From: Kibdelosporangium banguiense
Lineage (GTDB): Bacteria > Actinomycetota > Actinomycetes > Mycobacteriales > Pseudonocardiaceae
Direction: 5' to 3'
Assembly (NCBI RefSeq): GCF_017876405.1
Contig: NZ_JAGINW010000001.1
Span: 10,987,203 to 11,051,202 of the forward strand
Length of the DNA stretch: 64,000 nucleotides
Shown piece by piece: positions 45,653 through 53,206 of this stretch. Every line of letters begins with the position of its first letter. Position 1 is the stretch's first letter. Both the position numbers and the translations under genes were made by a program. The notes under the pieces are model-generated. The model was not told the origin of the DNA and searched no databases. It saw only the letters and a program-made list of their open reading frames with translations.

Positions 45653-45661
45653 GATCCGCAG

Positions 45662-46861
45662 ATGATCAACGATGACGTCATCGCCGAGGGCGAGTCAGCC
45701 GTCCCGGACGTCAGCAAGTTCGTCGACCTCACGCAACACGAGATCCAGGCGCTGAAGACCAGGTACAACCTGGCAGATGCGCACACCCACCAGCGGCAGT
45801 CGCCCAGGCAGGAGCGCATCGTCACCGACCTGTCGGACCTCTGGCACTACTCCGAGGACAACCTGCAGTCGCACCTGGAACAGCGATTCCTGGACGCATT
45901 CTTCCGGCTGCACGAGCAGCCGACTGCGGCCGCGATGAACAAGACGTTGTTATCGTACTCGGCCAGCGTTTCCACGATGGTCGCCGCGATGTACCTACAG
46001 CAGCGGAACATGTCGGTCTCGCTGGTCACGCCGTGCTTCGACAATCTGGTCGACCTGCTGCGGCACATGAGGGTCGAGCTGGCCTCGTTCCCGGAGGAGT
46101 GGCTGCACGACGTGGCCCGAATCCACGAGCGGATGTCGCAGGTCGGCACCGACGCCATCTATCTCGTCGACCCGAACAACCCGACCGGGTTCACACTGCT
46201 CAAGGATGGCAGGAGCGGCTTCGCCGAACTGCTGAGGATGTGCAAGGAAACCAGCAAGCTGCTGATCATGGATTTCTGCTTCGCGTCTTTCGTGCTGTGC
46301 TCGGAAGGCATAGATCGGGTGGACATCTACCAGATGCTCGAGGAGTCCGGCGTCACCTACATGGTGATCGAGGACACCGGCAAAACCTGGCCGGTGCAGG
46401 ACGCGAAATGCGCGATGATCACCGCGAGCGAGGATATACACGAGGACGTCTACAATATCCACACTGCGGTCCTGCTGAACGTCTCGCCGTTCGTGCTGAG
46501 CTTCCTGACCCGCTACGTCGAGGACTCCATTGCGGACGGTTTCGCTTCAGTGCGCGACGTGATCACGGAGAACCGGGCGTCCGCGCGGGAGGCGCTGGAA
46601 GGCAGGATCTTGGAGTATGTGCCGCCCGTCGTGGACACCAGCGTGGCGTGGTTCAAGATCGTCAAGCCTGGGTTGACCGCCACCCAGTTGCAGGCCAAGT
46701 TGTTCGAGAACGAGATCTACGTCCTGCCCGGCACCTACTTCTACTGGGACGACAAGGAAAAGGGCGAGGAGTACGTCCGGATCGCCTTGGCCCGCAGGCC
46801 GGAGGAGTTCGCCGACGCGATGACGGCGATGCGGAAGGTGCTGCTGAACGATGCCCGCTGA
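45662..46861 (+). CDS. rohP: PLP-dependent arginine oxidase/hydroxylase, azomycin pathway
   Basis: 399 residues, fold-type I PLP enzyme. ATG 45662 has AAAGGAG upstream; the in-frame extension further upstream is the SSI remnant. Landmarks: LLSYSASVSTMVAAMYLQQR, VTPCFDNLVDLLRHMRVEL, the PLP-binding VDPNNPTG, the Schiff-base Lys241 in VIEDTGKTWPVQDAKCAMIT, and LPGTYFYWDDKEKGEEYVRI near the end. The FDNL, IEDTGK and SPxVL pattern resembles MppP/RohP-type enzymes, which oxidise L-arginine with O2 to 4-hydroxy-2-ketoarginine rather than transaminate. First gene of a five-gene coupled operon whose other members match the azomycin steps, which decides the assignment. Confidence 0.85.
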   Translation: MINDDVIAEGESAVPDVSKFVDLTQHEIQALKTRYNLADAHTHQRQSPRQERIVTDLSDLWHYSEDNLQSHLEQRFLDAFFRLHEQPTAAAMNKTLLSYSASVSTMVAAMYLQQRNMSVSLVTPCFDNLVDLLRHMRVELASFPEEWLHDVARIHERMSQVGTDAIYLVDPNNPTGFTLLKDGRSGFAELLRMCKETSKLLIMDFCFASFVLCSEGIDRVDIYQMLEESGVTYMVIEDTGKTWPVQDAKCAMITASEDIHEDVYNIHTAVLLNVSPFVLSFLTRYVEDSIADGFASVRDVITENRASAREALEGRILEYVPPVVDTSVAWFKIVKPGLTATQLQAKLFENEIYVLPGTYFYWDDKEKGEEYVRIALARRPEEFADAMTAMRKVLLNDAR

Positions 46862-47351
46862 CGTGTACGTCGACGCCGCGCTGTTCATGGGGATGCACGC
46901 CGATGACGACGCGGTCCGCGTGGCGTGCAAGAACTTCTTCGTCGACCGGCTGTCCGGCGGCGACGCGGTTGTGATGAGCCTCGAGCAGGTCGGCCGGTGC
47001 GACGCACTGATCTGGGGGCGGTGCGGCCGCGACGAGCAGGACAGCTACTACCCGTTCATGGACGTCCTGCACACTGATATGGCCATGGGCCGGATCCCGT
47101 ACGAGGAGCAGGACATCAAGGCGGCACTGACGGCTTCAAGCCTGGCGGGCCTCGAGCTGACCGACCGGCTGACCCTGGGCATGGTGCTCAACCGCGGCGG
47201 TGAACTGGTCACCGTGAACCCCCGGCTGGCGGGCCGCGACGACTTGCCGGTGCGCAGGCCCAAAGGGGGAACCGAGCGGCATTTCCCGTGCTATCTGGAA
47301 TGGCGTTACGAGCGGTCTCTCGCGCTCCGCGTGCCCGGAAAGGATCTTTGA
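46851..47351 (+). CDS. rohQ: Azomycin-pathway small protein, probable cyclodehydratase
   Basis: 166 residues, overlapping rohP by 11 bases. It starts MPADVYVDAALFMGMHADDD, then VRVACKNFFVDRLSGGDAVV and MSLEQVGRCDALIWGRCGRD, with a middle DILHTDM-like stretch. The N-terminal VYVDAALF and the spacing of acidic residues faintly recall a PIN-like fold. By position and by elimination it corresponds to RohQ, reported to close guanidinoacetaldehyde into 2-aminoimidazole with loss of water. The sequence alone does not prove the reaction. Confidence 0.75.
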   Translation: MPADVYVDAALFMGMHADDDAVRVACKNFFVDRLSGGDAVVMSLEQVGRCDALIWGRCGRDEQDSYYPFMDVLHTDMAMGRIPYEEQDIKAALTASSLAGLELTDRLTLGMVLNRGGELVTVNPRLAGRDDLPVRRPKGGTERHFPCYLEWRYERSLALRVPGKDL

Positions 47352-47352
47352 C

Positions 47353-48138
47353 ATGTACTCGGGGACGATCGTTCCGCTAGTCACCCCGCTCGACTTGGAC
47401 CGCGCGGTGGACGAGGCGAGCGTGGACCGGCTGATCGAGTCGGTACACCAGGACGTCACCGCGCTGATGCCGACGCTGAGCTCTGGGGAAGGCTGGAAGC
47501 TCACCGAGCGGCAGTGGCGCGACATGGTGGCCGCGGCCAGGAAGCACTCTCGCGGTCTTGACGTGCTGGTCGGAATTCAGTTGCCGGAGACCGCGCAGGT
47601 CATCGAGCGTGCCCAGATGGCCAAGGAGCTTGGCGCGAACGCTGTTGTGGTCACGACACCGTTCCGGGTCGAGATTAGCCAAGATGAGATCTACGAGCAC
47701 TACCGCTCGCTGCGGTCCGCTGTGGACATTCCGCTGTTCGTGTACAACGAGGAAGCGGTGTCCGGCAACACCATCGGACTGGACGCGCTGCTGCGAATCT
47801 TCGAGCTGCCTGACGTCGTGGGCATCAAGGAGTCCAGCGGGTCCGCCGAGTTGACCCGGCGGATCGTGCGGACCGATCATTTGGTGCCTGTGTTCGAAGG
47901 TTGGGAGAACCTGCTGCTGGAGGCGCACGGCATCGCCGGTTTCATCGGCCCGCTGGCGAACCTGGAACCGCAGCTGTGCAACGCGATGCTTGTCGACCCG
48001 ACGCCGGAACGCCAAGCCGAGGTCGATGATGCCTGCCTGCATTACGGCGTGCTCGAGGACGACTGGTACCGGCAGGTCAAGCAGGAGCTCTGCAAGCGCA
48101 AGGTGATCAGCACCGACGTCGTAGCCAAGGAGGACTGA
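47353..48138 (+). CDS. rohR: DapA-family retro-aldolase, azomycin pathway
   Basis: 261 residues, class I aldolase barrel of the dihydrodipicolinate synthase/N-acetylneuraminate lyase family (normally ~290). Catalytic Tyr131 is in PLFVYNEEAV and Schiff-base Lys159 in VVGIKESSGSAEL. The usual GTTGE carboxylate-binding loop is replaced by TLSSGEGWKL, consistent with a changed substrate. In the azomycin route it cleaves 4-hydroxy-2-ketoarginine to guanidinoacetaldehyde and pyruvate. AAAGGA precedes ATG 47353, one base after the rohQ stop. Confidence 0.85.
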   Translation: MYSGTIVPLVTPLDLDRAVDEASVDRLIESVHQDVTALMPTLSSGEGWKLTERQWRDMVAAARKHSRGLDVLVGIQLPETAQVIERAQMAKELGANAVVVTTPFRVEISQDEIYEHYRSLRSAVDIPLFVYNEEAVSGNTIGLDALLRIFELPDVVGIKESSGSAELTRRIVRTDHLVPVFEGWENLLLEAHGIAGFIGPLANLEPQLCNAMLVDPTPERQAEVDDACLHYGVLEDDWYRQVKQELCKRKVISTDVVAKED

Positions 48139-48980
48139 TGAGGGTCTCAGCCGGGGACGGCCCGCAGAAGCGGCTCTACATCCACAATCGCACGGTGCCC
48201 GACGACGATGACTACGCCGAGATGCTCGAGACCGAGCGGGACTGGGCGGTGCGGCTGGCTGCGGAGCACGAGGCGCGAGCGCCGAGGTTCTCCTCCCGCG
48301 AGGAAGTGCTTGAGGCGCTGCGTGCCCGGTTAGAGGAGGAGGAACGCAGCGGGCCGAGCGACGACGAGCGGTTCCTCGCCGAACAGGCCACGTTGGACCA
48401 GTTCAAGTCGGTGGTCGCGGACTTCGCGGTGGACGGTCTGGTGGAGTCCCAGTCACACCTGGGAATCATCCGGCGGCTGCCGGCCAAGGCGCGTACCACA
48501 GTGCTGCGGGTGCTGATCGACGAGTTCGGCTGTGGCAACGACGACCAAGAACACGCCCAACTGTACACCAGGCTGGTGACTGAGCTGGGCATGCCGACCG
48601 AGCTAGAGTACTACGTCGGCGTGGCGCCAGAGGAGTGCTTCGCCTACGTCAACTTGTTCCACTGGTTCGCCGACCGGGCATCGGCACCCGAGTACTTCCT
48701 CGGCGCGTACGCGTACTTCGAGTCGAGTGTGCTGTACGCGTTCCGGAGCTACGCCAAGGCGAGCAAGCGGCTCGGCATAGTCAATGACAAGTACTACACC
48801 GAGCATCTCTACATAGATGCCTACCACAGCAAGCAGATGCGGGGATCGATCAGTGCGCTGGAGCGGCATCGCCCGGTTGACCTCGCGAAGGTCTGGACCG
48901 GTGTGGAGCTGACCAGCACGGTGGTCGCGGAGGCCACTAAGGCAGCCATCGGCCGGGCGCGGGCCATGGTGTCGGCATGA
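48138..48980 (+). CDS. rohS: Haem-oxygenase-like diiron N-oxygenase, azomycin pathway
   Basis: 280 residues, iron-containing redox enzyme (HDO) family. Start overlaps the rohR stop (TGATG). Candidate ligands sit on the expected helices: DEFGCGNDDQEHAQLYTRLV (Glu and His), YAYFESSVLYAFRSYAKASK (Glu) and YYTEHLYIDAYHSKQMRGSI (Glu/His, Asp, His). The N-terminal ~70 residues are charged and helical. Family members such as SznF, BelK/HrmI and RohS oxidise amines with O2. Here the predicted step is six-electron oxidation of 2-aminoimidazole to 2-nitroimidazole, fed by the next gene. Confidence 0.87.
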   Translation: MRVSAGDGPQKRLYIHNRTVPDDDDYAEMLETERDWAVRLAAEHEARAPRFSSREEVLEALRARLEEEERSGPSDDERFLAEQATLDQFKSVVADFAVDGLVESQSHLGIIRRLPAKARTTVLRVLIDEFGCGNDDQEHAQLYTRLVTELGMPTELEYYVGVAPEECFAYVNLFHWFADRASAPEYFLGAYAYFESSVLYAFRSYAKASKRLGIVNDKYYTEHLYIDAYHSKQMRGSISALERHRPVDLAKVWTGVELTSTVVAEATKAAIGRARAMVSA

Positions 48981-49234
48981 CGCCGGTAATCAAGCCGGTC
49001 AGCGAGGACGAGATCCTTGTGGAACTAGGTTCCACCAAGGTGATCACGCAGGCCGAGTGCCCGCACCGCAAGGGCAAGCTGCGGTTCGGCATGGTGAACC
49101 CACGGCGCATGACCATCACGTGCCCGCTGCATCACTCGACATTCGACCTGCGAACCGGCCGCAAGCTCAGCGGCCCTGCCTGCGGCGGACTTCGCGTGTC
49201 CATTGTGGATGATGAGACGGTGGGATACAGATGA
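48977..49234 (+). CDS. rohT: Rieske [2Fe-2S] ferredoxin, azomycin pathway
   Basis: 85 residues, a stand-alone Rieske protein. It overlaps rohS by four bases (ATGA). The cluster ligands are complete: AECPHRKGKL (C-x-H) and ITCPLHHSTFDLRTGR (C-x2-H). It ends LRVSIVDDETVGYR. It should pass electrons to the diiron oxygenase; no reductase gene is present in the window, so a housekeeping ferredoxin reductase must supply it. Confidence 0.9.
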   Translation: MTPVIKPVSEDEILVELGSTKVITQAECPHRKGKLRFGMVNPRRMTITCPLHHSTFDLRTGRKLSGPACGGLRVSIVDDETVGYR

Positions 49235-49436
49235 CCGGATTACTCTCGACTACCGAGTCAGGAACACAAGAGGCGGACGGTGCTCAAGGCCGGGGGCGCC
49301 GCCGTGGCCGTGACCGGATCTTCGACATCGTTGGACTCCCGCTCGCGAAGATCACGCTTGGCCAGGGGTTCGTGCGGTATTGCTCCGGGAGGCGGCTCAT
49401 TACGTCCGCCGGACTATTTCCGATCGGGGAATGTTG
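49235..49436 (+). pseudogene. Truncated gene with a Tat-like signal, out of frame
   Basis: ATG 49231 overlaps the rohT stop (ATGA) but runs only MTGLLSTTESGTQEADGAQG. The neighbouring frame reads HKRRTVLKAGGAAVAVTG, a clear twin-arginine export signal, then dissolves. One indel near 49262 joins them. So the operon once had a sixth, Tat-exported product, of which only ~40 codons are left. Its identity cannot be read. Confidence 0.5.
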
Positions 49437-50189
49437 ATCTACTGGGATGGCTGCGGAGCACGCTTAAGGGGCTCTTCAAACTTGGTCGGGATTGCATGAT
49501 CGTCAGTGACTATGTGTTACAGACGGGGTGATCACCTTGCGTGTGTGGGGTGATGGCGACATCGGCGTGTCGAGCCCGGCTGGGATGTGAGGGGTGCCCG
49601 CAGCGGCCTGAGACCATGATCTTGCTGAAGGACACCTGATCGGGAAAGAGCCGCGGGCACCGTGACCGCTCGCCGCCGACGTGGCAGCGCCTCTCGACCA
49701 TCGCAACCTTGCCCCACTCCCTGGCAGCCACCGGCCCGACTGGCCCAAGCCGCGCACCGGCAGGCCGGCCGGCAAACCACGCGTTGACCAGGCGAAACCG
49801 TCTGAGAGGCCTCTCAGAGCGGCCGCTCACCAGTCCCGTGGTGTCCGCCTACCGCGTCCCGCGATCGGCCGTCTCCGGGCATCGCCGCAGGTCAGCCGCT
49901 GACAACCGGGCGTCTGAATCGTTCACTGACACTTCCGTGGGCGACAGCTGACACTTCGCTGCGCGAGCACTGAGTTTCCTGCGTTCGCCGAGACCGAACG
50001 GCTGCGCGTCACATCACGGTATGGCCCGGCCCCCAGACCCGGTCGGGTTTCGTCACGGTGACGACCTCCCAGTTTCCGGCCAGGTCCGCGCGCCGGGCCG
50101 CGCCGTCCGGCGGCCCGGCGGGGGTGTCCCAGGCCGCGGGCCGGTGGTGAGGATAAGAGACATTATCTCCACAACCACCATGAATGCTT
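49437..50189. other. About 750 bp without a recognised gene
   Basis: A minus-strand open frame at 49510-49830 (EWGKVAMVERRCHVGGERSR) looks partly protein-like but is not assigned. CTGACACTTC occurs twice (about 49927 and 49949). Probably decayed mobile DNA between the operon and the integrase scar. Confidence 0.4.
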
Positions 50190-50241
50190 ATCTCGCTTAT
50201 CGCGTACGCGTTTTTCATATCGCGTACGCGATAAGCGAGAT
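50190..50241. promoter_or_regulatory. Perfect 21-bp inverted repeat, putative operator or par site
   Basis: The arms ATCTCGCTTATCGCGTACGC(G) at 50190-50210 and their exact reverse complement at 50221-50241 flank the 10-base spacer TTTTTCATAT. A related GATAA/TTATC pair lies just upstream (~50153). It ends 14 bp before the start of a plasmid-type DNA-binding gene, so autoregulation or partition/resolution are likely roles. The internal CGCGTACGCG is itself palindromic. Confidence 0.8.
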
Positions 50242-50255
50242 GCTACACAGCGCGA

Positions 50256-50645
50256 GTGAGTCAGGACGACGGACCGCGAGCTGCGGACACACCGGACCCA
50301 GCCGGGCCGGGCGGATCCGGGCCGCAGGAGGGCCCGGCCGACCCGCGGTGGACCGACGACGAGCGCCGCGACGCCGGACTGCAGCCATGCGCCCTGCCCG
50401 AGTGCCCGAACTGGTTCCCGAAGGGCAAGCAGGGCGGGAAGAAGTACTGCGCCAAGCCGCACGCCGACGAGGCCTCCCGGCGCCGCAAGGCCGGTGAACG
50501 GCTGGCCGCGACCGAGCCGCTGGCCGACCTGGTCGCGCTGCGCGACGACACCCTCGCCCTGGCCGGGATCCCGCTCGGCGAACTGATCCGCCGGCTGACC
50601 GACCTCGACCAGCGCTGGCGCACCCTGGACCAGAGCGCGGCCGGC
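50256..50645 (+). pseudogene. KfrA-like plasmid protein, 3'-truncated
   Basis: GTG 50256. Reads DPRWTDDERRDAGLQPCALP, ECPNWFPKGKQGGKKYCAKP, HADEASRRRKAGERLAATEP and LGELIRRLTDLDQRWRTLDQ. A Cys-rich zinc-like N-terminus is followed by the start of a coiled coil, as in large actinobacterial plasmid/ICE proteins of the KfrA type. Sense ends near 50645 at a junction with a minus-strand integrase fragment. The remaining product would lack the coiled coil. Confidence 0.6.
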
Positions 50646-50767
50646 GAGCGGGTGTCGGGTTCGGTGAGCAGGTCCTGTGCGGACAGGCCCATCCCGGCCA
50701 GTACGAGCCTCGCGGCGTCGAGCGCGGCTTGCCGTCCTGCGGCTGTGTCGGGAGAGGTGGTGGTCAT
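50646..50767 (-). pseudogene. Tyrosine recombinase, first ~40 codons only
   Basis: ATG 50767 (MTTTSPDTAAGRQAALDAAR, then LVLAGMGLSAQDLLTEPDT) is the usual start of actinobacterial tyrosine integrases that follow an AbrB-like gene. It overlaps that gene's stop. The catalytic domain is deleted; the frame runs into the KfrA-like fragment. Confidence 0.6.
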
Positions 50768-51276
50768 CGTGACGCACCGCCCTCAGCCGGTCGGTTCTCG
50801 CAGATGGCCTGGTGCAGGGTGCTCAGCGGGTAGACCGTCAGCAGGTCCTCATCCAGGGCGGCGGCCAGCAGCACCCGATCTCCCGCCTGCAGGCCGCAGC
50901 GGGTGCGAAGCACAGCGGGGATAGTGATGTACGGCTTCTGGCCGAAGGCGAGCATGCCAGCCGGGTCGCGGCGAGCGAGGACGACGCCAGACGTGCCGGA
51001 CAGGGTGAGCCGGTCACCAAGTTTCCAGCCCCGGGCCTGCGTAACGACACGGTCGGAGACTCGGCCCGAGGCGTCGATCCGGCCCATGCCGTAGATCACA
51101 TGCGCTGGCGCAGTTGGAGGCGCCGACGGAGTCGCCAGAGGGAGAGCCTGGGACCTGGCCGGATCGGCGGACCGAGAGGTCCTGACGACCGACGTGGGGA
51201 TAACAGGGGCCACGACATGATTGATCATGGCCGCCCCAAGAGAGGGCTTGCATCCAGCCTGTGGCGACGTCACCAT
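50764..51276 (-). CDS. AbrB/MazE/SpoVT-type DNA-binding protein
   Basis: About 170 residues. A Pro/Ala-rich N-terminal tail is followed by two swapped-hairpin-like repeats: IYGMGRIDASGRVSDRVVTQ with LGDRLTLSGTSGVVLAR, and PYITIPAVLRTRCGLQAGDR with VLLAAALDEDLLTVYPLST. The second is the classic AbrB strand order (ITIPAxLR, LxxGDxV). ATG 51276 is used; ATG 51228 is possible. In related genomes this gene precedes a tyrosine recombinase, as here. It probably controls an integrated element, now a remnant. Confidence 0.75.
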   Translation of the reverse strand: MVTSPQAGCKPSLGAAMINHVVAPVIPTSVVRTSRSADPARSQALPLATPSAPPTAPAHVIYGMGRIDASGRVSDRVVTQARGWKLGDRLTLSGTSGVVLARRDPAGMLAFGQKPYITIPAVLRTRCGLQAGDRVLLAAALDEDLLTVYPLSTLHQAICENRPAEGGASR

Positions 51277-51321
51277 TAAGGTGTTCAAGTACCAGTCGCT
51301 GCTGGGGAAATCTCACCGTTT

Positions 51322-51408
51322 CTGGTGTCCGAGGGGGGACTTGAACCCCCACGCCCGTTAAGGGCACTAGCACCTCAAGCTAGCGCGTCTGCCATTCCGC
51401 CACCCGGA
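51322..51408 (-). tRNA. tRNA-Leu (anticodon GAG)
   Basis: 87 nt including the encoded CCA. Acceptor stem GTCCGGG pairs with CTCGGAC. Anticodon stem CTAGC/GCTAG encloses loop TTGAGGT, giving anticodon GAG. There is a long variable arm (TGCCCTTAACGGGCG), and the T arm GGGGG-TTCAAGT-CCCCC is intact. All tRNA-Leu hallmarks are present. It divides the IS-rich region from the orderly chromosomal genes, and such tRNAs are common integration sites. Confidence 0.96.
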
Positions 51409-51493
51409 CCTGCGTTGTTTCTGCAGTGCGCATAGCGTAGCGGATGGTCGATGATCATCCCAAATCGGGGGTCGGGAGTGATAGGAAGAGCTT

Positions 51494-52828
51494 GTGACTG
51501 AGCGCGCGCGGGACATTCCGGACACTGGGGTTGCTGAGGAGGAGGTGGTCGGTCTTGCGTCTGAGCTGATTCGGATCGACACCACCAACACCGGGGATCC
51601 GGAGACTGTGGTCGGGGAGCGGGCGGCCGCCGAGTATGTGGCCGCGAAGCTGGCTGAGGTTGGGTATGAGACCACTTATGTCGAGTCCGGGGCTCCTGGG
51701 CGGGGCAATGTCGTCGCCCGGCTGGCCGGGAGTGATCCGGGTCGGGGCGCTTTGCTGGTGCATGGGCATCTTGATGTTGTGCCGGCTGATGCTTCGGAGT
51801 GGTCGGTCCATCCTTTCTCCGGGGCTGTGCAGGATGGGTATGTGTGGGGGCGCGGCGCCGTCGACATGAAGGACATGGTCGCCATGTCCCTGGCTCTGGC
51901 CCGCCGGCTCAAGCGGGACGGCATCACGCCGAAGCGGGACATCATCTTCGCCTTCCTCGCTGATGAGGAGGCCGGCGGCCACTACGGGGCCCAGTGGCTG
52001 GTGGAGAACCGGCCTGACCTCTTCGAGGGTGCCACGGAGGCGATCAGCGAGGTCGGGGGCTTCTCGATCACCGTGAAGGACGGCGTGCGGGCCTACCTCA
52101 TCGAGACCGCCGAGAAGGGCATCGCGTGGATGACCCTCCGGGTCCGGGGCCGGGCCGGGCATGGGTCGATGATCCACGAGGACAACGCTGTCACCAAGCT
52201 CACCGAGGCTGTCGCACGCCTGGGTCGGCACAGGTTCCCGCTGGTGCTGACCGATTCGGTGCGTGAGTTTCTTGCCGGGATCTCCGAGCTGACCGGCATC
52301 CAGTTCGAGGAGGACGACCTCGAGGGGTCTGTCGCCAAGCTGGGCAACATCGCCCGGATGATCGGCGCGACCCTCCGGGACACGGCCAACCCGACGATGC
52401 TGAACGCCGGGTACAAGTCGAACGTCATCCCTTCACTGGCCGAGGCCACCGTCGACTGCCGGATCCTGCCTGGGCGGCAGGAGGCGTTCGAGCGCGAGCT
52501 GGACGAGATCCTGGGGCCGGACGTCGAGCGGGAATGGGTGGGGCTGCCGCCGCTGGAGACCACGTTCGACGGCCCCTTGGTCGACCACATGACTGCTTCG
52601 ATCATCGCCGAGGATCCCGCCGCGAAGACTCTGCCGTACATGCTGTCCGGCGGTACGGACGCGAAGTCGTTCGCACAGCTGGGAATCCGGTGTTTCGGGT
52701 TCGCCCCGCTGCAGCTGCCGGCAGACCTGGACTTCTCTGCCCTTTTCCACGGCGTGGACGAACGGGTCCCGGTGGACGCGTTGAAGTTCGGCACCCGCGT
52801 CCTCGACCGGTTCCTGCGTAACTGCTGA
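51494..52828 (+). CDS. M20 family zinc peptidase/deacylase
   Basis: 444 residues. GTG 51494 has AGGAAGAG upstream. Metal ligands: LVHGHLDVVPADASEW (His, Asp), GRGAVDMKDMVA (bridging Asp), FAFLADEEAGG (catalytic Glu-Glu) and LFHGVDERVPVDAL near the C-terminus (His). The dimerisation lid is residues ~195-310 (VRGRAGHGSMIHEDNAV). This is the ArgE/DapE/carboxypeptidase G2-like group, cleaving amide bonds of acylated amino acids or small peptides; the exact substrate is unknown. Coupled to the next gene by TGATG. Confidence 0.93.
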   Translation: MTERARDIPDTGVAEEEVVGLASELIRIDTTNTGDPETVVGERAAAEYVAAKLAEVGYETTYVESGAPGRGNVVARLAGSDPGRGALLVHGHLDVVPADASEWSVHPFSGAVQDGYVWGRGAVDMKDMVAMSLALARRLKRDGITPKRDIIFAFLADEEAGGHYGAQWLVENRPDLFEGATEAISEVGGFSITVKDGVRAYLIETAEKGIAWMTLRVRGRAGHGSMIHEDNAVTKLTEAVARLGRHRFPLVLTDSVREFLAGISELTGIQFEEDDLEGSVAKLGNIARMIGATLRDTANPTMLNAGYKSNVIPSLAEATVDCRILPGRQEAFERELDEILGPDVEREWVGLPPLETTFDGPLVDHMTASIIAEDPAAKTLPYMLSGGTDAKSFAQLGIRCFGFAPLQLPADLDFSALFHGVDERVPVDALKFGTRVLDRFLRNC

Positions 52829-53193
52829 TGGAATCGACCCGTATCGACCGTTGGCTGTGGGCGGTCCGGCTGGCCAAGACCCGGCCGGACGCCGCGGCCG
52901 CGTGCCGGGCCGGCCATGTGCGGATCAACGGCCGCCCGGCGAAACCGGCGACGACCGTCGTGCCGGGCGACGAGGTTCGTGCCCGCGTCTATGACACGAC
53001 CAAGACCGTTGAAGTGATGCGGGTCATCCAGAAACGGGTCGGTGCCGCCGACGCGGCCACGTGCTTCATCGATCGCACTCCCGCTCCTCCCCCTGAGTCG
53101 ATGATTCCGGTCGCCCGGCGGGACCGCGGCGCCGGCCGTCCCACGAAACGGGAGCGCCGCGTCCTCGACAAGTTCCGCACCGGCCAGGCTTGA
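52828..53193 (+). CDS. S4-domain RNA-binding protein (HslR-like)
   Basis: 121 residues. ATG overlaps the preceding stop. The S4 fold begins IDRWLWAVRLAKTRPDAAAA, then CRAGHVRINGRPAKPATTVV and GDEVRARVYD, with a basic C-terminal tail GRPTKRERRVLDKFRTG. HslR/Hsp15 binds stalled 50S subunits carrying peptidyl-tRNA. The actinobacterial version is commonly next to an M20 peptidase, as here. Confidence 0.92.
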   Translation: MESTRIDRWLWAVRLAKTRPDAAAACRAGHVRINGRPAKPATTVVPGDEVRARVYDTTKTVEVMRVIQKRVGAADAATCFIDRTPAPPPESMIPVARRDRGAGRPTKRERRVLDKFRTGQA

Positions 53194-53206
53194 GGCGTGC
53201 GCCAGG

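Noticed and set aside
45476..45661. 62-residue N-terminal extension of the rohP enzyme
   Set aside because: The extension is the C-terminal block of a subtilisin-inhibitor remnant; AAAGGAG before ATG 45662 marks the real start.
49510..49830. Minus-strand frame with EWGKVAMVERRCHVGGERSR
   Set aside because: Some protein character but no start signal, family or intact length; not annotated as a gene.
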